In this document: piece by piece, positions 47,324-59,950 of the stretch
How positions within the stretch are numbered: position 1 is the first letter of the stretch
How the letters are laid out: each line of letters starts with the position of its first letter
NCBI GenBank assembly: GCA_030761205.1
Contig: JAULJL010000004.1
Span: 26,214,172 to 26,278,171, forward strand
Direction of reading: 5' to 3'
DNA length: 64,000 bases
DNA from: Fremontodendron californicum
Lineage: Eukaryota; Streptophyta; Magnoliopsida; Malvales; Malvaceae
The notes under the pieces: model-generated
Database searches by the model: none
What the model was told of the DNA's origin: nothing
The model's input: only the letters and a program-made list of their open reading frames with translations
Translations under genes and position numbers: made by a program

Positions 47324-48102
47324 TGCTCCATTTATTTATAACAAAAAGGTTGTGCCCTCATTTTGTTAATCACTGATACCAAATTTCATCAAGGAGTTGG
47401 CAAAAAAAAAAAAAAAATCATCAGGTTGATAGTATATACAAATTCGTGTTTGAAAATTAGATAGAAAAAAATTGAAGTTAAATAATAATTTTATTTATCA
47501 AACGTGAAATTTATAATTTTTAAAAATTCTTGAAGATAAAAAAAATACTTCATTCTTTTTTCAATTTGTTCTTAAATAAATGAAATTTGTTTAAAGCTTG
47601 ATCTTGCAATTTATTTCAAAGGTTTTGAGGCTTGATCTTGAAATTTACTTCAAGGATCTTTGAGACTTGATTTTGAGTAAACGTGATTTATCTTCTTCTT
47701 TTTTTTTTTGATCAACATAAGATCGAAAAGCATACTTCTTGAAAACCAAATACGACGTTCTTAATTTTTTTTTTCAATTCTTCAGAGCTTGATTTTTGAG
47801 ACTTTAAAAAAGTTTGGATCTTCAAAATCTTCTTCTTCCCTCTAGGTGTTAGCCAACTAGGTAGGTGAGACAGAAAATGAGTTCTAAAAGAACTTTAATT
47901 GAATGACCCATAAATTCTTATAATTTGATTGGTCAGGTCATGTTCACATATTTAATTAATCATAAAATTAATTCATTATGATATCATCGCATATAATGTC
48001 ATTGAATCTACATAATGATGCATAATTTAATTAAAATTTTCTTAATTAAAAAAAATTCAATTGACATGTACCAATTTATAATTAATCAAAAATTTCTTTA
48101 AT
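47324..48102. other. spacer between the MULE and the solo LTR
   Basis: The spacer has a repeated phrase gagacttga/gaggcttgatcttgaaattt (47600-47670) and AT-rich DNA. No gene is seen. Confidence 0.6.
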
Positions 48103-48107
48103 TACAT

Positions 48108-51100
48108 TGTCGCAACCTAAAGAAAAGCCCCGTCGTGGGACATGTCGTTAAATGTGACATTGGGAGAAAGAGAGTAAAAGACGATTTAATTCATCGTAAA
48201 TAATATTAAGGGTTTGAAAAGAACCTCGAAAAAGAAAATGGAGTCGCCACCAATCTTTTTTGGCTAGGTGTGATCGGTCACCTATTAAAACTGGCTTTTA
48301 TAAAATATTTTAAAATTAATTAAAACATTTCTTAAAACCAATTCTGAAGTCTGCGCTTTAAACCAGAGAGAAAACAAATGCAGGTTCGGGAGTCGATTAA
48401 GTGTGGGGAAGGATTAGCACCCCCACAAAGCCCATATAAAACGGTACCTTATTAATTGTGTGTTATCTTGAGTTTCGGTAAAAGTCGATTTTATATTTGA
48501 TATTTAAAAATGAATTCTCCTTTAAAAACAATCATATAATTTGAGAATGATTTGGAATTTATTAACATAAAATTTTCATATTTCCCGACAAACCCGACAA
48601 AACATGAAATATTTCCTTTATTTTTGAAATTTTTCGAATCACTCCATTTTTGAAAAAGAGAAAATCCATTGTTAATGATAATTGATGATATTCTCCTAGG
48701 CAAATCCAGCAGAGAATCCATGAATTATTTCAACTCGGGAATAACCTTGTTTTAAATAAATCATTATTATTTTTATGCATTTTTTTTATATAAAATTGGT
48801 CATGGATATGCAAATTATTAAGGTACAAATATAAATTAAACAACATGCATAATTGTCATGGCATGGCAAACATTGTATTATGACATGGCAAAAGAATTAA
48901 TAACATGGCATACATTACATGGCAAACGATTTATGACATGGCATTTATGATATGGCAAATATCTCATGACATGACAAATCTTATTACAACATGACAAGGA
49001 ATTAATGACATGACATACATGACATAACAAATAACTCATGACATGGCATATATGATGTGACAAATAGCTCTTGACATGGCAAGAGAATTTATGACATATC
49101 ATTCATGGCATGGCAAAGATTTCATGGCATGGCATACATAGCATGGTAAGTAACTCATGACATGGCATATGGTTCATGACATGGTAAATATTTCATGACT
49201 TGGCTTACCTAACATGACATAAGCACCAATCATAAAAATGACATCATCGTAGAATATTCACAATCACACCATGATAAAAAATGACAACATGAATATTTAG
49301 ATCATAAAATGACATCATCATAGAATATTCATAAACATGGAATTTGCATGATTAAGATGGCAAATGTAGATATCATGGAATATGCATGATCATGAAATAT
49401 GCATACATCATTATTTTGAAATTCATTTTCATGGATTTTTCATGTGAGGAATCACATAAATGACATACGTCGAAAAATATTACCGTACTCCCCAGTAAAC
49501 CCGGCAAATAAAATATGTTTAAATGTCTAGGAAACCGAAAAATACGTTTTTACACTAAATTAAATAAAAACTTTTAAATATGCAATGTATGAAAATGGAA
49601 TGTGTTTCTCTCTTGAAGAGAGGATATCCGAATATCTAAAAACATGTCCGACTACCTTTGGAAGAAACCTAAGTTGAATATTAAAAGTGAGAGATTTCAG
49701 GCACGGATTTTGGCTCGGATTAGGGGGTATTCGAATGCCCTTGTTTGACATCCGAGTATTTTTAAAAGAACTTTAAATGCAATCTTTTGAAAACCAAAAA
49801 TGAGTTAAAAAGATGCAAAATTTTTGAATTAAAATCTGGGTGGCCGAATGGCCCTAGTGAAAAATCTAGTTTTTTCAACTCACTTTTGGAAACCGAGATT
49901 AGCTACCCATGACCCTATTTTTACAAAACCAATTTTTTACCTTTGAAATAACACGAAAAAATCCCAAAACAGTAGCTCCATGATTTCGGCCATCGCTTCC
50001 CCTTTGATAAAAAAAAATGAGATTTTTTGCTAACTTTAAAGCTAGTTTTAGCCACCCAAGAACCGGTTTCACAAAGCTATTTTTTAGAATTTTGTAAAAA
50101 ATTCAAAAAAATCTGGAAAAATCATTTTAGACTTAGAAAATGATGAACTCAGTGAGGTAAAAAAGGTTTCTCATTTTGACAAAATAATCTTAGGCTAAAG
50201 TTGCCTTAAAACAGTATATCTAGTTAAAAACCAGTTTTACCGAAATCTATTTTTTAAACCTTGAGAAAAGATTCTAAAAATTATGGAAAAATTACCATGG
50301 ACTCATCGAAGGATGTATTTAAAGAGCTTAAATTATTATTTTTTTTTGTTTTGACAAAATATAAATGGTGAAAACATTGCCCAAAATCATCATACTCAAC
50401 TTGTAACATATTATTTTCTTCCAACTAGTTTGCAAAATGGATTTTGGCTATGGACCATTGATTGATCCTAGCCACAATCAAGTTGGAAATAAGTTGAAAT
50501 CACATTTTTACAGCAAGCAAGCATATGGATATGATGAAATATAACTAGAAACGTAAACAATCAAAGAAAAATAAAAGTTGGCTCAATGGCTGGTTCTTTG
50601 GATATAGCCCTACCTAACCACAACCACTTGGTAAAACCAAGATCCTCAAGCACATCAAACCTTTTTATTTTATTATTTTGAAAGAAATCAAAGGAAGATC
50701 TATCCTACCACAATAGTAGATCCCACACCCAACATGCAAGCAACAAAATTGAACAAAATGCAAGCACCATGAACACTACAAGTTCGGCCAAAGAAAAAAA
50801 CATGTAGGACAATTTTTATCTACTTTGATATTTTGTGAAAAAGAGAAGAAGAAGTAATAAACCTTTTTGAAACCTTTTTAAGAAACCTTTGTTTTTGAAT
50901 GAGAAAAGATGAAAATAACATAGAAAAGAAAGAAGCAAATGCATGAGAAATGTAAAGGAAATGAAGAACATGAGAAGAGAAGCAAGTTACCTAGCAAAGC
51001 TTCCAAAAATCCTCTCTAACTTCCTCCTTTTTCTCTCTTCCTTTCCTTTTTTCCTTGAGAGGTTTTAGCTACTTCCCTTCCTTTCAAAACGTAGTGAATG

Positions 51101-53157
51101 TGTGTCAAAATGAATGAAAAAACCCCTCTCCCTTGTGCTTGGCCGAATGGCCTTCTATTTTGTAGAGAATGCTCATTTCTTTTAGCCTTTAGTCATGCTT
51201 TGTGCATGCTCTCCCAACATCCTTTCTACATGGATATTTCTTGTCCCCCTTCCTCATGGCTATCTCCTAAGGTTAAAGATCTACTAACCTCTCATTGGCT
51301 CTAAATGCCACCTCAATTATTCTTGTCCTCTATCTCTACAACCTCTCTTAAGCCACTTGTCATGATCATGTAGCTTAATGACAAAATATCTTCCTAGTTG
51401 GCATTTTAAATCCACTTGGAATCATCAAAGGGATTTAACATGGTCTTCACATGGCTATCACATGGCCTTGGCCAATGATCTCCCATCCTTACAATTAAAA
51501 TGCCTTTTATTGGCAAAAAATGTCACATAGGCAAGTAGTAGAGAATCATGGCCTTTCTTTAAAAATATCTACTTTATCTTCCATCTTGACCATTGGATCA
51601 CATATCTCAGCCCCCTCTCTCTCTTTGGCCAAAAATGGCCTGGAATATTCCAGGCTATTCCTCTTTTTTTATTTGCAAATTGGTCTTTTTTTTCGATTTT
51701 TCGATAAAATTGTATTTTGGCCCTTAAACTTATCTATTTGCAAAAGGGACCTAATTTCGGATTTTTTTTCCTATCCATCCTATCCACTATTAAACTCAGT
51801 TCTGAAAATTTTCATAATTTCTGAGCTTGATTTCCAGTTTTTTCGAATTATTCTCCAAAATTACATTTTGGCTCCCCCGAACTTTGCCTATTTTCATTTA
51901 GCTCCATTTTTGAATTTTTCTTTTCCAATCCATTCTATCCAATATTAAACTCAGTTTTGTAAGTTTTCATAATTTTTGAGCTCATTTTCCATTTTTTCGG
52001 ATTATTCTCTAAAATTGCGGATTAGTCCCCCAAGTTTAGCTTATTTGCATTTTGCCCCAATTTTGGGTTTTTTCATTCTCATTTCCTTATTCCTATCCTA
52101 AAACTCTTGGAAAGTTTTGTAATTTTTCGAGCTCAGATTCTATATTTTTTGAATTTTCTAAAATTGCATTTTAGCCCCTGAAACCTCGTTTTACTTGAAA
52201 CGGGCCAATTTTCTTGATTTTCTTTTTCCATCCCCTTTTTCATATATTGAATTGGATTTGGACCAATTTTTTCCAATTTTTATATCCGAATTCCCTTCCG
52301 ATTTTATTTCCCCCTTTTTCCTCCAAAATTGAGAATTTCCTCTTTTTTGCCTTTTTTTTTTTTTCTTTTCCAATTTACTTTCCCTTTGAATCCACTTCAA
52401 ATTGGACCTTTGGATATCTTTATTTATTGATTGTTCTTCAACATGGGACTTCAATTTTACTAAATTTGATCATCTCCATAGTTTTCCCCCAATTTGGAAT
52501 TTTTCATTTATTCACTTAATTTTTATTTTTCCAATTATTCTTCAAATTGACTTCTCCTTTAATTCCACTTTAAATTGGATCTTTGGATACCTTTATTTAT
52601 TGATCTTATTCCACTTTGAGCCTTCAATTTTGTCCAATTTGATCATTTATACACTTTTCTCCAAATTTGCAAAATTTCATACTTTTGCCCAAAATAGCAA
52701 TTTCCAATTTTCACTTTTGCCCAGTTTTTCTTCAAATCTATGTGAAATTGGACCTTGAGGTGCTTCTATTTATTGATCATAAACCAACTTGAGGTTTCAA
52801 TTTCATCCAATTTGATCGTTTACGTATTTTTTCCCAAATTTAGAAATTCCATGCTTTTCTCCTATACTGAAATATGCAATTTGCTTTTCCACCTTCAAAT
52901 TTTCCTTTTATCTCCAATTGTGGATCTCTAATTGCCAAGATTTTTTCACCATTGTTCAATTCACCTTCGAATCTTGATTTTCCAAAAAAGTTGACTTTTT
53001 TAGTGGTTGACTTTTTTCGTGTTGACTTTTCCATGTTGACTTCCGAATCAAAGTCTTGGAGATCTAACTGTGGAATTAGGAGAAATTCTATGCATTCCAG
53101 GAAGTTGAAAGAGAACTTACCATGTTTAGGACACCCGACCAAAATTTGGTGTCTACA
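48108..53157 (-). mobile_element. Ogre-type solo LTR, full length (5.05 kb)
   Basis: On the minus strand it starts TGTAGACACCAAATTTTGG and ends GGTTGCGACA. The target duplication tacat lies at 48103-48107 and 53158-53162. It has the blocks seen in the other Ogre LTRs: taggtgtgatcggtcacc, gataattgatgatattc and a stretch of catgacatggca repeats at 48850-49210. Frames inside it (51520-51948, 52214-52519 and others) are Phe/Ser/Leu-rich by-products of pyrimidine-rich DNA. No internal retrotransposon part is joined to it. Confidence 0.9.
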
Positions 53158-53162
53158 TACAT

Positions 53163-53679
53163 ATAGAAACCACAAGAGTAATTAAATGCGTATTTAATTA
53201 ATTTTTCTGGATGAAATTAGTTACATACATATGTGGTCTCTATTTTTCACTAATTAAATATTGACCCCTGAATTTCATATCTCTATTATTACATCTATCC
53301 TTAATTTTATTTCTCAAAGATGTCAATTTAAAATTTATCCTAAATTAATATATTTATAGTGTGAAATTTCATTGGGTCAAGTGACCTACTACTCAAGTTA
53401 TAGTTACGCCCTTAATTGAGGACCCTAAAAATTTTAAGTCTCAGATTGAAATTTCTTGTATGTAGATTTACTCCAACTCTTATATAATTGGTTTTGTTAA
53501 TTTGGTTTATGTTTTTTTATAGATGTATATATGATATATATAATATTATTTATAGAAAATTGCTTGATTGTAATTGTCACTTTTACCTATAAATGTAACT
53601 CATAAAAAAAAATTGTACGGTGTTGCAATATAAGACCTAGAAAAAGTGTTTTTTTTTTTTTAGGAATAGGATATAAATT
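53163..53679. other. spacer between two solo LTRs
   Basis: Only AT-rich DNA is seen here; no gene or repeat is recognisable. Confidence 0.6.
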
Positions 53680-54023
53680 GTTATTGTCATAACAGAAAAA
53701 ATCCCATCGTGGCACCCGTTATGTGACATTAGGGAGAAAAGAGGAAAAAAAATAATTGGTTCCTCTTAAATAAAATAGGGAGGTTTGAAAACAATCTCGA
53801 AAAGAAAAAATAGAGTTGCCACTGATCTTTTTTGGCTAGGTGTGATCGATAACCTATTAAAACCGATTTTTATAAAACATTTTAAAAGTAATTAAAACAT
53901 TTTAAGAAAAACCAATTTCGAGGTGTGGGCTTAAAAAACCAGAGAAAAACAAAAGCGGGTTCGAGAGACGGTTATGTCACGGGAAAGGATTAGCACTCCC
54001 ATTATGCCCGTATAAAACGGTAC

Positions 54024-55700
54024 TATGAGACCCTCGTAAGCTAGAGATAACTCGGGTCTCCTATAACATTATGGTGGATCGGAACTACACATTTAAAAGC
54101 CACTAGGAAGGACGGGCTATCATGTGGTATGCAAGTTGTATGATAGATTATAGAATTAGAGGTTAAATTGGGTGGTTAAACAATTTGACCCTAAAGTAGT
54201 TTAAAAAAATTCAGACTAAAATCAGGAAGGGGGAAAGTTCATAAAATATGATAAATTGAGTGGATATGATGATAATATACGATATAGAATCCATTCTTAT
54301 TATCAGAACAACAATCGGCATCAAATTCGGAAAAAATGTACCAGGGGTATTTTGGTCATTGTACATCCCTTTTCACTTTTAGTCCGGGAAATGGTATAAA
54401 TGGACTTTATGACTATATAATATGTTAATATGACATTTGGATAAAATATTTGGCATTAAAATGAAAAACGAAATCTTGAACATCAAGTTCTGTAGGGCTT
54501 GTACAAAAAGTCAAAGTTAGTCAACTCTTTTGACCAAGCTTAGGCAAAATTAAGAACATGAGATAATTTCCAATAAATTTTCAGCTAAAATAAGAAGACA
54601 TCACGTCTTCTTCTTGCTCTTTATGCCTTAGGCATTTTCTCACAAAAAAAGAAAAAAAAACCCTTCATTAAAGTTTACTAAAGCTTTCTCTCTCCTCCAA
54701 ATTTCAAGGAAAATCACCAAATTTTACAAGGATTTCACTAACCCATAGGTAACTTCATGTTCTAAGCTTGATTTTGATATTAGATTTTGAAGAATTTTTC
54801 TCTATCTATGAGAAATCACATGGGCTGAAAACTGGTGGTGGTGAACCACCATGTTGCCGCCACTTTTTCCGTTACAGGAGGTGTTCCTCTGCCTCCTTAA
54901 ACCATAAATTAGTATCGGATAGCTTTGAATCAAAATTTAGAGGCTAAAACAAGCTTGGCCGAAACCCTAGCTTGCCCATGAGGTGGTGCTGCCACCTTCC
55001 TTGGTTGTCCAAGGCCACCGTTAGCTTTGTTGTTATTGTGTGAGCAACTTTCCAGTTGATTGTTGCTCCGAATTTTGACCCAAGCTAGTGTATGAGTTTA
55101 TTTGTAAAAATTCTTAAGCTGGAAAATTTTGAATAGTAGCTAACTAGAATAAATAGTTAGAATTTGAATGTCCTGTAGTTGAGAAATATTCACCGAATAT
55201 TTTGTTGATGCTATAGGTACTTATATTGCAGAATTGGCCCGGGGGCGACAACCACAAAAGTGTCGCTTTAACACTTAGACTAACACTGTGAGTATATAGG
55301 TTAATCTAGGAGATGTTTTATATGCGTTGTTGATTGATATATATATTGATACACGAAAGATTGCCCGGATTATAAAATGGTAAGTTTTGAACTTACGCGG
55401 GTCAAAGGCGTAAGTGTGGTGTTAATATGGTTACATGAGGTAAGTGTTGTGGAGTTGGATAATAATGAATGTGAGATATTTGAAATGTTCGGATATGCTT
55501 AATTGAGATGTTGGGCAAGGTACGGATTATGGTTGTACTTGTCGGATTAAAGAAACAATAGTATGGAATTGTGTTTGAGGTGTTATGGTTATTAATTTGT
55601 GAAATTGGTTGATAAATGATATTATATAGGATGGTTGAGTATTTAAGGATAGTTAGATATTGTAGAAATATGTTAGTGTAGAGATTGTTTCCTAGCATAG

Positions 55701-55731
<31 letters not shown>

Positions 55732-56800
55732 ATATATATATTACTCCATGATATAAGAGAATTAATATATCATGTTGATACTATACGAACAAGGTGATAT
55801 CCGGGATGCTATTATTATACGGACAGATTGATGTCCGGGATGTTATTAGTATACGAACAGGGTGATGTCCGGGATGTTATTACTATACGGACAGGGTGAT
55901 GTCCGGGATGTTATTATTATATGGACAGGGTGATGTCCGAGATGTTATTATTATACGGATAAGGTGATGTCCGAGATGCTATTGTTGTACGGACAGGATG
56001 AGTCCGGATGATATGGACAAGATATTCCAGGATGAAAAATATTACGGACTGGTATAAGTCCGGGATTTTTTGATGATATATACATGAGAAATTCTTAAAT
56101 GATAATTGTAGAAGTATAATTGTAAAATCGATTACTAAATATTTTTCGCTATCGATTTTTGCTGGCCAATGGCCTATTGATATTTAGCACTCAGCATAGA
56201 AGATTTCATATGGGACAAATAATTTTTATAAGTTTCGGAATAGTTTTTAAATATTACTTTTCGATTAATTAGTCATACATGATATGTCATATTTATGCTT
56301 TAATAGTTAAGAAAGGGAGTACGAAACTTCCAAGTACTCTTCCTAGTTACTTTATGTTCACTGAGTCTTTCGACTCACTTCATTTATTTTCATTCTTTTT
56401 TAGATTCTGATAGACCCAGCTCTTCCCAGATTCCGGATAGCTAACTGCTCATATACTTGTGGTGAGCGGATTGGCCAGGACGTGATAAGCAGTGGCGATG
56501 GTGGGATACAATTTTGCAGTCACTAGGGTATCATGAGTCCTCTGCATTTTATGTATGATGAATTTGTACTGTATATTTTGTAAATGGATGTAATTAAGTG
56601 ATGTATAACGTATAACGGTCTTAGAGGCCTAGTATAATTTGGTGATGTTTATGTTGTTGATGATTGAGCGGCAAACCCCTATGTAGGGTAAGATTATGCC
56701 AAAATTTTGTTTGATATGGTTTAATGAGTATACTCGGGCTTCAGAGGCAGGGCATACCTTGTCTCTAGCCAGTCACATGCCCTGAATTTGGGGTGTGATA
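54024..56800 (+). mobile_element. nested solo LTR of another gypsy-type family, 2.8 kb
   Basis: The segment begins tatgagaccctcgtaag and ends ttggggtgtgata; both tips look like TG..CA ends changed by single transitions (TG to TA, CA to TA). The 5-bp duplication ggtac lies at 54019-54023 and 56801-56805, and the host LTR continues on both sides (cggtac / ggtaccttatt). Its start gagaccctcgtaag and end gggtgtgaca-like form fit chromovirus-type gypsy LTRs that I recall, but the family is inferred. I fixed the strand by the order of its tips. Confidence 0.75.
55765..56060 (+). repeat. 34-bp tandem repeats with ggacagggtgatgtcc
   Basis: About seven units, each with gtccgggatg, occur at a spacing near 34 bp (55801, 55835, 55869, 55903 and on). 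Each unit holds the inverted pair ggac..gtcc, so each could form a small hairpin. The last units are degenerate. Confidence 0.8.
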
Positions 56801-58339
56801 GGTACCTTATTGATAACGTGTTATCATGAAGTCTCGATTAAAGTCGAATTTAGCTTCGATATTTTAAAAAATAATTCCCTTTTAAAAATAATCATATTCT
56901 TTGAGAATGATTCAGAATTTATTAACCTAAAATTTTCTATATTTCTCGGCAGGGCCGGCAAAACATAAAAATTTTATTTTATTTTGAAATTCTCCGAATC
57001 ACCCTTGTTTTTTAGGAAAAGGATATTCCGTTTTTAATGATTATTGATGATATCCTCCCCGGCAGACCCAGCAGAGAACTCATGAATTATTTTAACTCGA
57101 GAACAACCTTATTTTATTAAAAATCATTATTATTTTTCATGCATCTAAAATCATTTAAAAATGATCATGGATATGCAAATTAATACTAAGATATAAATAT
57201 AAATCAAACAACATGTATAATTATCATGACATAGAGAACATTTTCATTATGACATGGCAAAGGAATTTATGACATGGCATGGCAAAATCTTATTATGACA
57301 TGGCATGGACATGGCATAAAAAGATCATATGGACACCAATCATAAAATGACATCATCATAGAATATTCACATCCAACAACACATCATGATCAAAATAGTA
57401 ACATGAATATCAAATCATAAAATGACATTATCATGAAATATTCATGAATCTAGAATTATCATGATCAAGATGGCAAATGTAGACATCAATTATTAAATGA
57501 CTTCATCATGGAATATGCATGTACATAGAATAAGCACACATCATTTTTTTAAAAATTCTTTTTCATGAATTTTCTTTTTGTGTGAAATTATATAAATGGC
57601 ATGCGTCGGGACATTTTACCGAACTCCCCGACAGACCCGGCAAAGCTTTGGAAAAATATCTTTTCGCATGACATGTACATAATTTCGAATAAAATGAAAA
57701 CCATACTTTATGATTTCATAAACATGTGCGTTGAATAATTTTCTAACCTCCTTGGCAAACCCGGCAAAAATTAAGAACTAATTCTCGTCAAATGTCTAGG
57801 AAACCGAAAGAAGTACGTTTTTATACCAAATTAATTAAAAACACTTTTTCAAAATATGCTATGCATGAAAACGAAATGTGTTTCTCTCTCGAAGAGAGGA
57901 CATCGAAATACCTAAAGAGATATCCTAATACCTTTGAAAGAAACTTAAGTTGAACTTTAAAATTGAAGGACGGGCACGAATTTTGGCTCGGATTAAGAGA
58001 TATCCAAATGCGATGGCTTGACATCTGAATACCTCTAAATGAGTCTCGATGCAAATATTTTGAAAACCAAAATAAGTAAAAAATGCAAATTTTGAATGAA
58101 AAGCCAATATGGCCGAATGACATCTAGGGTAAAAAACCAAATTTCTAACTCGTTCTTGAAGCTCGGGTTAACCAACCATGACCCGACTTTCTTAAATCAT
58201 ATTTTTAAACTTAAAATAACCATGAAAACAACCTCTAAATAGTAGCTAATGATTTCAATAAGCCACTCCCTCTTTGTAAAAAAAAAAAAAAATTAAATCT
58301 TTACTAGTTTTAAAGCTTGTTTTAACTTAAAAAACCCGG

Positions 58340-59900
58340 TTTTACTAAACTATATTTTCCTATTAGCTTAAAAAATTATACATAAAATCCTTTTTCGTCT
58401 TTTATTCTTTAATTTCATTGGACAATAAAAAATCAAATTTTGTTTAATACGACATAAATATTTGTATATATATATATGTTTTTAAGTATAAATCTTAATA
58501 ATCAAACTTTTATTAGCTTAAAAAATTATACATAAAATCCTCTTTCATCTTTTATTCTTTAATTTTAATGGACAATATAAAAGTATAATGATAAAATAAT
58601 TATAAAATTAAATTACTTAATATATGTTAAACATTTATAAATTCTAAATAAACATGATATTTTTATATAAATGTATAAACCTTAACAAATTATATACATA
58701 TATGTATATATATTTCTTTGAAACCGTTTACACGACATGAATACGATTAAGGATGGCGACGAGTCGAGTAATTAATACACAATATAAAAATAGCACAAAC
58801 ACGACATGAATACACGAACGTGTCAAAATCTATATAACATGAATTATTAATGTGTCATAATTTATATTAATAAATAATACCTTAAACACGATTATGAAAC
58901 GTTAAAGTACATGATCATGAACGATATGAATACACGTATTGGTAGGTCTAAATAAAATACACATATCATTCTCAATTACCTATTTTATGTACTTTATTCT
59001 AAATTGAATGAAAAAATATTGTATGCATTTCGTCTAATCGTGTTCCATTCAACGTGTTTGACTTGATTAGGATCAAAGTTTTGAACATAACTTTTTAAAT
59101 CATGTTTGATTTGAATATTAATATAAAATATTTTAATAATATTTATCAATTTTTTTAGTATTTTTAGTATTTTAATATTTATTAATTTATTTAAATAAAA
59201 ATATAAAATTTAAGGATTTATTTTTTTTAACATTATAAAATAGCATAATAAAAAAAACATTCAATATAAAATAGCATAATAAGAATATTCAATTTTTTTA
59301 TTTAAGGATTAAAAAAGAAACATTTAATCTATTATATTTCATCTCAAGAGTTAAATTAATGTTTAATTTTTTTCTTTATGTAGTATCCAATTCAGTTGGA
59401 GATTCAGCTAGCACATGTGTTGTTGAGGAAGAGGAGTAATATTTCATAGTTGAAATAACTAAGTTTTATGTTTGTTTTTAGTTTATGGAACAAATACTTT
59501 TAGTTTATTGAACTAATTCCTTGTATTACCGAAGTTGTTTTTTGTATTTTGGAATTGTTATTTTCTTATTTAAGTTATTGTTCTTGTATTTTAGAATTTA
59601 TTTGTTGTTAATTATGAGTGATTTTGAATTTAAAATTAATTTTTATTTGATTTTATAATTTTAAAAATTTTTTTTTTTGACTTATCGGATTCGGATTTTT
59701 TGCCGATACGGATATCCGGCGGATAATGTTAATTAATTTAGATTCGAATTCAGATAGTAATAGTCAGATTATTACGGATAATAAACGGATTCGGATTTCA
59801 AAGCGGATTTGCGGATTCGAATTTGGATAATATAGAAAATGACAGATATCCGACCCGTTGCCATCCCTAATTTTAAAGAGAAATAAACAATATAAATCAC
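58340..59900. repeat. extra DNA inside the solo LTR, with hAT-like tips
   Basis: The block starting attagcttaaaaaattatac occurs twice (about 58361 and 58510). Further in, taaggatggcgacgagtcg (58748) and cgacccgttgccatcccta (ending 59869) form a degenerate inverted pair like hAT-MITE tips, with gattcggat motifs near the right tip. No 8-bp target duplication was found, so more than one old insertion may be mixed here. Confidence 0.4.
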
Positions 59901-59910
59901 ACAACTAGCA

Positions 59911-59912
<2 letters not shown>

Positions 59913-59946
<34 letters not shown>
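59913..59946. repeat. (TA)n microsatellite
   Basis: This is an uninterrupted AT dinucleotide run inside the solo LTR, between an older insertion and resumed LTR sequence. Confidence 0.9.

Positions 59947-59950
<4 letters not shown>

Noticed and set aside
58748..59869. Complete hAT element
   Set aside because: The tips form only a degenerate inverted pair and the 8-bp flanks (aatacgat and attttaaa) do not match.
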